Below, piece after piece: positions 45,154 to 55,702 of a stretch of 64,000 nucleotides of DNA. Below the pieces are notes generated by a model. That model worked only from the letters and a program-made list of their open reading frames with translations. It had not been told where the DNA came from and ran no database searches. Position 1 is the stretch's first letter. Each line of letters starts with the position of its first letter. Source of the DNA: Gautieria morchelliformis (Eukaryota; Basidiomycota; Agaricomycetes; Gomphales; Gomphaceae); assembly GCA_015179125.1 (NCBI GenBank), contig WHVA01000392.1, positions 46,147 to 110,146 on the forward strand, in the 5' to 3' direction. The translations under genes were made by a program, and so were the position numbers.

Positions 45154-46429
45154 TGAGATATGCGTAGGTTTCTTGACCAGCGCTGCCTGCTGTTCCTTAC
45201 GTTGATCTTCGATCTCACACAGATGCCCGTCTTCCCTTCGCTTTCATAATGCTTTACCGCGCTTTCATCTTCGTTGTCGTCCAAACTTGTTTTGTCGTTA
45301 GGTCCGCTGCCTTGTCCCATATATCATGTACCAGCGAGATGTTGAATAATTGGAACGTTGGAATTATACCACTACCCCATTTTTGCATGCTTGAAAGCCG
45401 TTAGAGCAAAATGGAATCGTGCCCATTGCTGCAGAGGATACTTCACGCACGCCCGTTCCCGTGTTGCGGCATTGTAAAGGAACGGCGTCATTGGTCTACC
45501 AGTAGCGTTTCATCTGGGTGTGAAGAGTCCAGCGAATGGCTATGTGAGGAGTGCTGAGCTGTTTGAGGCTGGTCAGTTCAGCTGCCAGAGGATATGAGAC
45601 AATTCGACCAAGGATAGTTGCTTTAAGAGATCGTGTTTTGCCTCAAGTTCAGTCAAGATGACCCTTGCGATGATGCCAGCATGGGCCCTTCGAAATTCCG
45701 AGAGGGGGATTTAAACGGATTTTATTCATAGGATTTGGAATTCGTATTACTGGTGCGTTAGTCCATCCACCATCCCTTGAGTTTCGCTCACCGCCGGTCT
45801 ATAATGTATCCCATCGTGCCTGCCGATGTTTGGGGGAGGTAACATTTTTGGATGTTTGTTGGTCACGGCGAACGGGCGGTGAAGAAGCTAAGAGATATCT
45901 GTATCACCATTCCAAGCTGAGTCGTGACAAAAGCTCCATGACAACCGTGTCAATTTCATTCTCAGTGACGCAAATCCCAGACTTTGGAAACAAAACTGTC
46001 AGCATTAAGCCTCTCCAGGAGGACAAGTGTATACGTAATACCACAGCGAGAATTTCGAAGGCAATCAAAGGCCAATATGGAAGGCAGAGGTATTGCAACG
46101 CTGTACAGCAAAAGAAAAAACACACGTCTGAAGAATGGATACCAATCCGGCCTCGTCCTGGCAGGTTCAATCCTCCTCATCGAGCGGTTCGTAGCGGCAG
46201 AGAAAAGCTAGCAAGCAGCAGCGAGCAACAAACAGCGAGTATGTGAAGACAGATGCGTGGTAAGTCGCTCCCTCGCAGGTATAGATCCGGATCCAACTTT
46301 GCATACACGGCGTCGGGTCATCACGACAAGCAGGTGAGACGTTAGTAAGGCTGAGTGTGTGGACTATGTGCGTGCGACGCTAGGGAAACTGAGAGTGAAC
46401 AGGACGCAACCTGACACTGGCAGACCAGT
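45154..46429. other. Intergenic region, no supported gene
   Basis: About 1.3 kb. A 138-codon frame at 45830-46246 has no recognisable domain and irregular composition. Nothing else was recognised. Confidence 0.4.
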
Positions 46430-47320
46430 GTGACGTGGTCTAGTTTATCGTCCATCGTCAACAGCATCCTCCGAACCAGAAGGTATACAAGACAGGTATA
46501 CGAACCAACGGGTTGCCAGCTCTACCTGATTCACAATGTCCTCGGCTTTCACCATAGAGTTACAAGTACCCAGTTTAAGCAAGCATTCCCTTGTTCCCTT
46601 GTCGATAGACAAGGGCTCTTAACCCCGGGAGATATAGATCCGACATTGCGGTTCTTTGTATTTGATGTTATGTATGGGGGTTTTATATACCGTTCTAAGC
46701 GTGCCATCCTCTGTGCCAGAAACACTGAGGTCAATGAGATCAATTCCATGGTGTTTAGGGAGTTTCCAGGTGATGCTCAGGTCTTGCACTGTGCAAATTC
46801 CATTGAAGAATCCGACGATGCAGATCGGTATCCTGTGGAGTATCTGAATTCCATAGAGATGGGCTGTCTTCCTCCTGCTTGCTTGGAAGTCAAGCCTGGA
46901 GTGCCTCTGATGCTGTTGCGCAATTTGGATCAGAAGCAAGGACTATGCAATGGGACAAGGTTGCGGTTGGTGAGGATAAGCATTAGAGTGTTGGAGGTCA
47001 GGATCATCTCAGGTCCATGTGCAGGCAATATTGCTTTCATCCCCAGGATCATCATTAAGCCATCAGAGGGAGAGTTGCCATTTGTGCTGCAAAGGAGGCA
47101 GTTTCCAGTGCATTTGGCATTTGCAATGACTATCAACAAGTCTCAGGGACAGTCTTTGGGTACGGTTGGGCTGGACCTGAGATATCCAGTGTTTGGACAT
47201 GGTCAGTTGTATGTTGGTGTATCAAGGGGGACCAATTGGAACAGAGTGAAGGTCTTGCTTGAGGAGGGTTTGGACACAACCAACATTGTATATAAAGATG
47301 TATTACTTAGAGCTCCTTGA
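46430..47320 (+). pseudogene. Helitron RepHel, PIF1-like helicase C-terminal fragment
   Basis: Helitrons move by rolling-circle replication using a Rep-helicase protein. From about 46700 the frame carries C-terminal helicase sequence: RAILCARNTEVNEINSMVF, LKPGVPLMLLRNLD-type LEVKPGVPLMLLRNLDQKQG, NGTRLRLV, FVLQRRQFPVHLAFAMTINK with SQGQSLGTVGLDL (motif V region) and FGHGQLYVGVSRGTNWNRVK (motif VI). The N-terminal Rep part, Walker A and Walker B are absent; the first about 90 codons (46430-46690) do not match and are probably unrelated DNA joined to the fragment. The frame ends normally at 47320, 160 bp before the Helitron 3' end. Confidence 0.82.
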
Positions 47321-47487
47321 TTTTGTTATATCCACTTCTCTTGATATGGTTTATGTGTTTTACTTCATTTTACTTGATGGTAATTGATTACTTTGATTTT
47401 CCCCAATGTACTTGACCTTACTTATATGTTAGACTTACTGATGCGTTTGACCTACACCCCCACGCGAAGCGCGGGTACCCACCTAGT
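46690..47487 (+). mobile_element. Helitron 3' portion with canonical 3' end
   Basis: The 3' terminus at 47483-47487 is CTAGT, followed by T, as expected for Helitrons inserting between A and T. Just before it lies a GC-rich palindrome (CACGCGAAGCGCGGG, about 47461-47475) at the usual spacing. With the helicase fragment upstream this marks a 5'-truncated Helitron. Confidence 0.8.
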
Positions 47488-48700
47488 TACACTATATGAA
47501 AGCGCCTCGGTGGGAGGTTGTGGGCGCGCTGACAAATAATATTACATAAAAGTTATGTCAGCGGTGAGCGGCGCAGCCGCGAGCTTAATGAACGCTGCGC
47601 AGCAGCGTCCGCGGTCACGTGACCCATTCGCACATGGTCCGTGCACGACACGCGCGCGGGGTATATAAGGCAGTTCGGTAGGGTGGAACGCCAGGAATCT
47701 GCCCGACCGGCAATTCCTCTCTCTGCTGTCTGCTCTGTTTGCTGTGTGCTCTTTGCTGTGTCTGCTCTCTGCTATGTCTGCGCTGTCTGCTGTCTGCTGC
47801 GCTCTCTGGTGGGTCCTCCTTTAGCTGGCTGGCTGTCTATTTCTTTGGTGGACTGGCTATCTATTGCTTTGGTTGGCTGGCTTTCTATTGGTTTGCTTGG
47901 CTGGCTATCTATTGGCTTGGCTGGCTTTCTATTGGTAGGTAATATCTCTTTTTTAATGCATTCCCATGTATTTTATTTTATTTGTGTTAGTAATTTTATT
48001 GGTTCGATTGTTTTTTCATCATATTGTATTGTCACATGTGCTTTATATTTTTGTGAATTTTTTCGAAAATAGATTTAAATAAAATCCCGAGACTGTGCTG
48101 AAAAAAAGTATTTTTATATATATATTTTTCAGGTTTTTTTTGAAAATTGACATCAATAAGTTTCCTCTAAAATTAATGACAATAGATTCTGTTTTAAATG
48201 TGGTTTGTTTTATTGTTTTATTTACTGTAAAGCCACTTACCTATACTGGTGGCTGGCTTACTATGGCTTTGGCTGGGCTCTGGGTTTCTCTGCCAGTCTC
48301 TGGGCTTCTCTGGCTCGGGCTGGGCATTAATAACAGCTTCTGCTTCAATGTACTGTACTTTTTTGGCATTTTTTCACAAATAGATGTCAATAAATTATCC
48401 TGACTTTGTGAAAATTGACAACAGCTCCAGGTTAAATGTACAGTGCATTTTTTTGACATTTTTCGAAAAATAGATAATCTTGACTCTGTTAAAATTATAA
48501 AATTAATAATAACTTCAGCTTAAATGTACTGGACATTTGTTTTGACATTTTTCAAAAGATAGATAATCCTGACTTTGCTAAAATTACTGACAGCAGCTGC
48601 TTAAATATGGCTTCCTTTACTATTTTATTTATATCTGTATGTCACAAAATAGATATTGATACATGTCCCTGAGTTTGCTAAAAGTTAATGAAAAGACAGC
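47488..48700 (+). other. Possible start of a second Helitron, then low-complexity DNA
   Basis: Directly after the Helitron end the sequence reads TACACTATATGAAAGCGCC, then GC-palindromic DNA (GAGCGGCGCAGCCGCGAGC, CGCTGCGCAGCAGCG), a TATATAAGG at about 47662 and TGCTGTC/GGCTGGCT repeats. This resembles a Helitron 5' end and leader, but the diagnostic TC start is not present. From 47940 the sequence is AT-rich with repeated GAAAATTGACA, AGATAATCCTGACTTTG and similar; no gene is supported. Confidence 0.35.
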
Positions 48701-48730
48701 CTCTGCTTGCTTCACTTTGAGGCCCTTGGG

Positions 48731-49530
48731 ATATGCTACACATGCCATTGGGACATGCTATGCATGCTATACTTGAGGGGCATGCTACACACACTATGCA
48801 TGGGGACACGCACACTATGCATGGAGACACATATGTTATGCATGGAGACATGCATGTTAGGCATGAAGACATGCATGTTATGCGTGAAGACATGCATGTT
48901 ATGCGTGGAGACATGCATGTTAGGTGTGGAGACATGCATGTTAGGCGTGGAGACATGCATGTTGTGCATGGGGACACGCATGCTATGCTTGGGGACATGC
49001 ATGTTATGCGTAGAGACACACATGTTATGCATGGGGACAAGCATGCTATGCATGGGCACACACACACTATGCATGGGGATGTGCACACTATATGGTGGGA
49101 TACACTATGCTTGGGGACATACTATGCTTGGGGACAGAGACACTATGCTTGGGGGACACGGTACAAACAAGAGACACACTACGCACACTATGCATGGGGA
49201 AAACACTACAAACAAGGGACATTATACACATGCTATCCTTCAGGGACATGTTATGCATGGGGGACACACTTTGCACACTATACTTGAGGTAGAGGCTACA
49301 CACACTATGTGTAGGGAGATGCTACACATGTGGACATGCTATGCATGGGGGACACACATGCTATAATTTAGGGACATGCTACACACAAAATACTTGAGGG
49401 ATATGTTATGCATGTGGGACATGCCACGCACACTGTACTTGGGGACATGCTGCATGTGGGGACACACTATGCACACTATACTTAGGACACGTTACAAACA
49501 AGGGACACACTACACACACTATACTTGAGG
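48731..49530 (+). repeat. 21-bp minisatellite
   Basis: About 800 bp of tandem repeats, most regular at 48800-49090, with a 21-bp consensus like AGACATGCATGTTATGCGTGG; towards the right, units decay to GGGGACACACTATGCAC. Because 21 is a multiple of three, several frames on both strands stay open and read heptapeptide repeats (for example MHVMRGD), but these are consequences of the repeat, not evidence of a gene. The core contains the palindrome ACATGCATGT. The array runs directly into the first exon of the Harbinger transposase copy 2. Confidence 0.88.
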
Positions 49531-49540
49531 GACACACTGC

Positions 49541-50606
49541 AAGCCAAAGGAGAAGCCACGACCAAAGATCGGAGGCCATCGGATCACTGAGGAATATCTC
49601 CAGAGCCTCAGTGAGGCTGAGTGTATCTGGAGGTTCCGGTAAGCAACACCATGTGTCTGCCATGCCATTATAACTAAAATATTCAACTTTGCACTAAAGG
49701 TTTACCCTAGATGAGCTGAGAAACCTCAGTCAGGTTATGGAGCTGCCAGGTCCTCTCATAACAAAGTGCGGTTTCCGCTCCTTCCCCTTCGAATCTCTCA
49801 GCCTTCTGTGCGCACGGCTTCGCAGCCCAGAGGATTTATGGTCCCTGGCCACCAAGTACGCACGCCCCTAGTCTGCGATCTCAGAGATCGTGAATGAGAT
49901 GGCGTCTTTTATAAACACAAGATGGGGAGGGCTTCTGGCCTGGGATCATGCAGGGATCCTGAGCCAGAAAAATTTGAAGGTATATGCAGCGGCACTACAT
50001 GATTTCGGGGCTCCAACCAGCACAATCATCGGCTTCATCGATTGCACCATACAACGGACATGCAGGCCTGTGGATAATCAAGAGCTTGCTTACACAGGTT
50101 ATAAAAAATTTCATGGCATGAAATTTCAGGCGGTCATCACACCTAACGGACTAATCGCCCACTTGGCTGGCCCGTATCGCGCACCCCAAAACGACAGTGG
50201 TGTCCTGAGGGAGAGTGGACTCGTGGGTCTCATGGAGAGGTATGCGATTCAGGAGCACTCACAGGAGGGGGATCCAGCCGAGCGGCGATTTTATCAAGTG
50301 TATGGGGATTCAGCCTATGGAGTCAGCCCCTATGCTCACGTTGGAGAACTCACAAATGATGAGCGAGCCTGGAACTCAGCCATGGGTGGGGTTCGCATCT
50401 CGGTGGAACACGGCTTTGGGCTGGTCACGCAGGACTGGCCATATCTGCAATGTTTCTGGAAACACAAAATCCTTGGCAACCCCTGTGGTCTTCTCTACCG
50501 GGTGGCCGTGCTACTGACAAATGCTCATGCATGTGTCATGCCGAATCAGACTTCCCAGCGTTACTCCTGCCCGCCGCCCTCATTGGAAGAGTATTTTCAC
50601 GCGTAA
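49541..50606 (+). pseudogene. PIF/Harbinger DDE transposase, copy 2
   Basis: This is homologous to the transposase at 5171-6420. Exon 1 is cut by the minisatellite; it resumes at GGHRITEEYLQSLSEAECIW. A 61-bp GTAAGC...AAAG intron lies at 49639-49699, at the same place as in copy 1. Exon 2 reads FTLDELRNLSQVMELPGPL and onwards, with TAG at 49869-49871 where copy 1 has Gln. The catalytic triad is kept: Asp (50040-50042, GFIDCT), Asp (50307-50309, YGDSAYG), Glu (50406-50408, SVEHGFG). It ends at 50606. One stop plus the lost N-terminus make it inactive as it stands. Confidence 0.87.
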
Positions 50607-51192
50607 ATACTGGTATATGCGAGCTTCTTTTGGTGTCGAGTTTGCCAGACAGGGCTGCAAATGCAAGAGGATCACGCTCCAGCTCCTTGGCAAGTGGTGA
50701 GTGAGCTGAGGTTTTTTTTCCCCCCTACCAAAGGCATATGGGTCAGTTCGCATGCAATCATAGAATATTTACACGGCAGCTTACCTCTACCCATCCCAGG
50801 AGCGATGTCACCTTATTCTTCAAGGTCTCTGCTTCTCGGTTCAAGCAGAGCCCCTCTTCCTGGACCATTGTGGCGACTGCCTTCCACCGTTCACCTACCT
50901 TGTTGCGCGGAGCCATGTAGGGATTGACATCGATCACCGCGCGAAGGAGATGCTCCAGATCCTTTGTAGAAAACTCCTCCCTTGGTTTCCGCACTTTGGA
51001 ACGTGTGGAGCCTAAGGGGGGTCCTGAAGGGAGAGTGACTGGCTGAGAGGATGGTGCCGTGCTGGGTGGACGCGACGCGTTGGTTGAGTCACCAAGGAGC
51101 ACGGGGTCGATCTGAGGCCCGTAGTGCATGTCTGAGGCTGTAGATGAGATGGTTGTCATACCGTAGAATGAAGCTGGAGGGATGGGGTCCAT
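50607..51192 (-). pseudogene. Myb/SANT-like partner protein of Harbinger copy 2, truncated
   Basis: From 51192 leftwards exon 1 carries the Myb-like domain (LEHLLRAVIDVNPYMAPRNK, GERWKAVATMVQEEG, LKNKVTSLLGWVEV), equivalent to the protein at 7816-6611. A GTAAGC donor follows at about 50793. Part of exon 2 is present (AKELERDPLAFAALSGKLD, about 50700-50645), but then the sequence runs into the transposase 3' end. The coiled-coil exons of copy 1 and the spacer between the genes are deleted. Confidence 0.72.
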
Positions 51193-51346
51193 GGGGAGAC
51201 TTGTCAGCCCTGGAGCGTTGGGAGCGTGGCAGTGGTGGACGTCAGTGGACGCGTTCTGAGATAGAAAATTCTCACGCTGAGTCAGTAATTTTTAGCTACG
51301 CCGGAATATTCCGACCTAATAATTATTGGTAACATATACTCTCTAT

Positions 51347-51408
51347 TGTAGACGTGGACGGTGTTACTGGATAAGTATATGTATCCAGTAACACCGTCCA
51401 CGTCTACA
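51347..51408. repeat. Perfect 27-bp hairpin
   Basis: TGTAGACGTGGACGGTGTTA plus CTGGATA (51347-51373) is followed by an 8-base loop AGTATATG and the exact complement (51382-51408). No mismatch was seen. It lies about 150 bp beyond the Myb-like gene of Harbinger copy 2 and is outside any recognised element. Confidence 0.92.
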
Positions 51409-51439
51409 AGCACCCACCCATATGCGGTAAATCAGTGGA

Positions 51440-52640
51440 GATCATGAATTTATGCACGTCCTGAACTGTAACTTGCGGGACTACCGTAATGTGTGGGACT
51501 ACCACAAAAGGATATGGATCGCGTCCTGCTCCGGCGGCATACAAAAGACCTCGGAGAGTTTGGCCCACGGGTCAAGTGCGTCTAGGCGAGTCTCTGAAGG
51601 CTGGCCACCGGGAAATAATTCGGCCACGGCCGGTCGTTTGACCTTGTAGAGGATGGGCTGGGCAGCAGCGACACCAACCGTATGAGTGCGGGTGCCGCTT
51701 CGTTAAAGATGGCTTTTTTGAGGACAGACGTGTTATCATCGTCCTTTAACTCATTGGGACCTAGGAAGAACTTGAAAGCAGTGATGTAGCAATGGATTTT
51801 GTAGCTGGCCATCATTTCGTTCTGGTAACAAGACTTTGATGATAGTACTAGTGCTGTAGATGCAGATCGAGATAGGGAGCTCATCTCGGTGTCTACACTC
51901 CCCCCTAAGAAAAGAGAAATGACGTTGAGAGCGTTATCGGGACCTGCATCTATCTCTTTTGGTCAGCCTGATCAATCCAGGCTATCGGAAGATTCGGGAC
52001 GACCGGCAGTTTGGTCCAAATACCACGCTTTCCCGCCTCTATGTCTTTTGGAGCAACTGTTCGATCTCCATCATCGCTTCACCTGGTGAATCAAGCAGGT
52101 AGGTATTTAAGTATGTGCTCAATGCACTTCCCAGATCAACCATCCGTTCATGGTCAACTTGCGTTTATGCTTTCCAGGACGATGAAAATGGCTTCTTTGT
52201 CGTCATCAGGAAAACCGAACAGCATGTATATACCGTACATACGATATATACGTCTGATACCACGGCTACATGAGCCCCGGTCTGAGACACTGCAGACCCC
52301 CCCTATCGTATGTACAGTATAGCTGATCTGGGATTGCTATATTGTACATACCGTATATATGGTATATACAGTATATACCATACATAGATGCCAAACCTTG
52401 TAAATTATTACTACAGTGTACATAGCGTATATATCGTATAGACAGCATACTACGGAATAGGAATCTTAATAATAATATCACTCTAAATAATTCAAGTGAA
52501 CATTTGACCAAGATATTGTTATTATTGCTAGTACTAGTACTAGCAGTATCGGAATACCCTACTGGCTAATACTACCAACGATTAATTCAAGCTCATGTAA
52601 TAGTAGTAGAGCTAGTAGCCGTCGTATGCACAGCCACCAT
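51440..52640. other. Unassigned region with a minus-strand open frame and TA-rich DNA
   Basis: A 100-residue minus-strand frame (51884-51582) reads MMASYKIHCYITAFKFFLGP and FNEAAPALIRLVSLLPSPS. It looks protein-like but has no recognised domain. At 52220-52460 there is alternating TA-rich sequence with repeated GTATATACCGTACATACGATATATACG-like palindromic motifs. Small CTAGTACTAG repeats lie near 52533. No gene assigned. Confidence 0.35.
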
Positions 52641-54740
52641 GGTGCACACGAAGTCTTCCAAACTTTCTTCATTGTCAAAGGAAACATAGTTGTCAACGGC
52701 GTTCAGTGGTATGCCCGCTGCTACACTAAAGTGTCACTGTGAGTCAGTAGTCATGTTGAAATAGCAAGATAGTATATTAACTTACCGATCCTTATCCCAC
52801 AAACGTTTCTGCAATGTGATGCAGTTATCCGGATGACTCGATGAGAACACATGAAGGGAATCCATATATGTGGTGTAATGCGATCCATACACCTTCGCTT
52901 CAAGTGTTGGTGCCTTGCGATTGGAAGGATCCAAGGTTGGAACGTCTACATCGAGGGAATAATGTATCTATTGCAGTTGAACTTCAGTCACGGAATATAG
53001 ATAAAATAAACAACTTACCGCCACACAAGCAAAACCAATGACCGGAAGGGGTACAGGACAGAACAAATGAGGTGAAGCCGCAGCAAGCGATGTTGTTCCA
53101 GTGAACATGATGTGGAGGACGGCCGTCTCTAAAGAGGGGTGATTGAACCGACCAGTCCTGGCCAGTTTCTAGGAAGGTAATATTGAGCGGATAACATAGC
53201 GTGAAGATGGAGGCTTACCCCCATTTGCCCTGTTACTATCTCACCCTCTGCGCAGAATCCAACCTGTCTGTAGAGAAAGTTGCTGTTCTTTGCCAGGTTC
53301 GCAGCGATGGTCTTCCTGAGCTGTAGGCTTGCGTATTGTTCAAGGTGAAATGAAGGGATGATTCAGAGGCCAATCTTTCGCATATGGGCACTGCGCCAGC
53401 TGCGCCCATTTCTGATAAACTGCATGTGAGATGACAAAAATCAGTAGATAAAAAGTAAGAGATAAGACATATGACTTACATATTGCCGAACATGCTCATT
53501 AGCTGGTATAATCGTCACGGTGTTGCAGATCTCCTGTGCGTGGGACCATGCGTCGGCTGTCCATTGTGTTGTGATACCAGCTACCTCCGGAAACATGTGC
53601 TCGAGGACTAGGTTGGACTTGAAGATCGCGTCGCCTGCTACAAGTCGACTCCTCATGGGGGGAGGGGCCAAACTCAACGTTTTGCCATCCCATGTAATGT
53701 TTTCATCAGCAGAATCGGCGATGGTGGGTGCTGGACTGGCAGGGTAAGATGGAGGGGTGATACTGGAGATAGCTGGCGAGGACAAAGTGGTGGATGGAGC
53801 AGGGGAGAGAGTTCATTGCGAAGGCTGAGGTGAAGGATTGAGCCTGGCATGAACCGCTTTCAACTCGGTGGCAAGGTCGCCACGATGCTTCATGGGTTTA
53901 CTGCGAGTGACGGGGGCCAAGTGCTGGGCTTCAGTGGAAACCGGTGGTCGAGCAGAAGGCTGGGGAGCCTAGCAGAAAAAAGGTCAGACAATATAAATTA
54001 ATTGCGCCGTACATACCTCAGACTGTTGCCCGACAGTGAGTTCCTCGAGCTCGTGTTGGATGCTAGAGCTAACAGTGGCACACCATGCCATAATCTGCGA
54101 CTCACCAGCAGAAGGTGGGCATCGACTGTCATCGACAGTAATGTCGATATGGTCGGCCTTGGTGTTGTTACCTGTCACACCAGCATAGTTACTGGGCTGG
54201 CTATCGTCCAATGGAAAACCTGGATGGTTGGAGAACATATCGGGATCGAGGTTGGAGGAGAGGGGGAAATTATGGCCAAGCGAAAAGGTTTTGAGGTTGC
54301 CGAAGGCCATTCCGTTTAGAAGATTATCGTCGATTTCGGTGTCAAGTGCATCATTAGGAACGGTAGAGCAGTAATTGCTTGGTGTTTGTGACTAAAAAAT
54401 AAAATCAATAACAGGCTTGACTGCATAAAAATAACATAGGACTTGCCTGGAGTGTTTGCTGGATTAGAGGGCGCTGCAACTAAAAAATAAGATCAATAAG
54501 CTGCATAACTACATAAAAATAAAATAGGACTTGCCTCAGGGGGCGTTTGCTGGTTAAGAGGGTGCTGCAACTAAGAAATAAAATCAATAAATGGAATAAC
54601 TACATAAAAATAACATGTGAACTTGCCTGGGAATCCCTCCATGCCCATGATGCCTGTGGCCTGGCACCGCTGAGACCTGCGAGGCTTTTGAATCGCTACT
54701 AGTAGACCGAAGCTGCATTAGAGTAGGAGGAGAAATGATT
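52640..54740 (-). pseudogene. Hypothetical Agaricomycete gene with microexons (left arm)
   Basis: Reading leftwards, a frame near 54700 (RFKSLAGLSGARPQASWAWR) joins two microexons, 54570-54535 (LQHPLNQQTPPE) and 54479-54447 (LQRPLIQQTLQ), through GC-AG introns. Then follow exon 54391-54017 (LDTEIDDNLLNGMAFGNLKT, DHIDITVDDSRC), exon 53968-53480 (APQPSARPPVST, NITWDGKTLSLAPPPMRSRL, LVLEHMFPEVAGITTQWTAD) and an exon from 53419 (FIRNGRSWRSAH). Downstream signals reach GIPLNAVDNYVSFDN near 52690. TGA occurs in exon 53968-53480 and after MRKIGL. The later exons resemble basidiomycete proteins of unknown function (perhaps DUF6532-like, not certain). No start was found; the 5' end coincides with the palindrome centre. 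Confidence 0.5.
53671..54731. repeat. Inverted repeat, left arm
   Basis: The sequence from 53671 to 54731 is the inverted counterpart of 54822-55656, with a spacer of about 90 bp. Matching anchors: CTCCTACTCTAATGCAGC on both sides of the spacer, the GC-AG microexon cassettes, the TTAATTTATATT...TCTGACCTTTTT intron and the PAISSITPPSYPASPAPT coding stretch. This arm has two microexon cassettes and the 375-nt exon (54017-54391). Confidence 0.9.
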
Positions 54741-54821
54741 AAGTGGGAAGATTAAAGAGTGTGGTAGAAGTGCACCGACGAATGAAGTGAAAGTAGAGGG
54801 CAAAGGGTAAGAGAATTTGAG

Positions 54822-55656
54822 CTCCTCCTACTCTAATGCAGCCTCGGTCTACTAGTAGCGGTTCAAAAGCCTCACAGGTCTCAGCGGTGCCAGGCCGCAG
54901 GCATCGTGGGCGTGGAGGGATTCCCCAGGCAAGTTCACATGTTATTTTTATGTAGTTATTCCATTTATTGATTTTATTTTTTAGTTGCAGCACCCTCTTA
55001 ACCAGCAAACGCCCCCGAGGCAAGTCCTATTTTATTTTTATGTAGTTATGTAGCTTATTGATCTTATTTTTTAGTTGCAGCGCCCTCTTATCCAGCAAAC
55101 ACCCCTGAGGCAAGTCCTATTTTATTTTTATGTAGTTATGCAGCTTATTGATCTTATTTTTTAGTTGCAGCACCCTCTTATCCAGGCAAGTCTATGTTAT
55201 TTTTATGCAGTCAAGCCTGTTATTGATTTTATTTTTTAGTCGCAGCACCCTCTTATCCAGCAAACACCCCAGGCAAGTCCTATGTTATTTTTATGCAGTC
55301 AAGCCACCAGTCTGAGGTGTGTACGCACAGTTAATTTATATTATCTGACCTTTTTCTGCTAGGCTCCCCAGCCTTCTGCTCGACCATCGGTTCCCACTGA
55401 AGCCCAGCAGTCGGCCCCCGTCACTCGCAGTACCCATGAAGCGTCGTGGTGACCTTGCCACCGACTTGAAAGCGGTTCATGCCAGGCTCAATCCTTCACC
55501 TCAGCCTTCACAACGAACTCTCTCCCCTGCTCAGTCCACCACTTCGTCCTCGCCAGCTATCTCCAGTATCACCCCTCCATCTTACCCTGCCAGTCCAGCA
55601 CCCACCATCGCCGATTCTGCTGATGAAAACATTACATGGGATGGCAAAGCGTTGAG
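54822..55656. repeat. Inverted repeat, right arm, with four microexon cassettes
   Basis: Plus-strand copy of the gene in the left arm. It carries microexons 54985-55019, 55075-55109, 55165-55185 and 55240-55272, each preceded by TTTTTTAG and followed by GCAAGT. The 375-nt exon of the left arm is missing here: sequence jumps from CAGTCAAGCCACC to CAGTCTGAGGTGTGTACGC. Homology stops near 55656 after GGCAAAGCGTTGAGTT. Confidence 0.9.
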
Positions 55657-55702
55657 TTATGTTGAGTATGTACGTCGTTCCACTGTCTCCCTTTGGCATT
55701 AG
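54900..55702 (+). pseudogene. Hypothetical gene, right-arm partial copy
   Basis: Plus-strand copy of the left-arm gene, with the exon reading RPQASWAWRDSPQ-like sequence, the microexon series, then exon from 55359 (PQPSARPSVPTEAQQ; KRRGDLATDLKAVHARL; SSPAISSITPPSYPASPAPT; NITWDGKALSY) which runs into unrelated DNA and stops at 55702. Where the left arm has TGA (53816 region) this arm keeps CGA. Two microexons are 35 nt rather than 36, which would shift the frame, and the main N-terminal exon is deleted, so it cannot encode the same protein. Confidence 0.5.

Noticed and set aside
45830-46246. 138-codon frame as a gene
   Set aside because: No domain, no intron signals and composition typical of intergenic DNA.
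47641-48072. 143-codon hydrophobic frame
   Set aside because: It is a translation of TGCTGTC and GGCTGGCT simple repeats in a probable Helitron leader, not a convincing membrane protein.
48800-49300. CRISPR-like array or repeat-protein genes
   Set aside because: Units are directly tandem with no unique spacers, and open frames on both strands follow from the 21-bp period.
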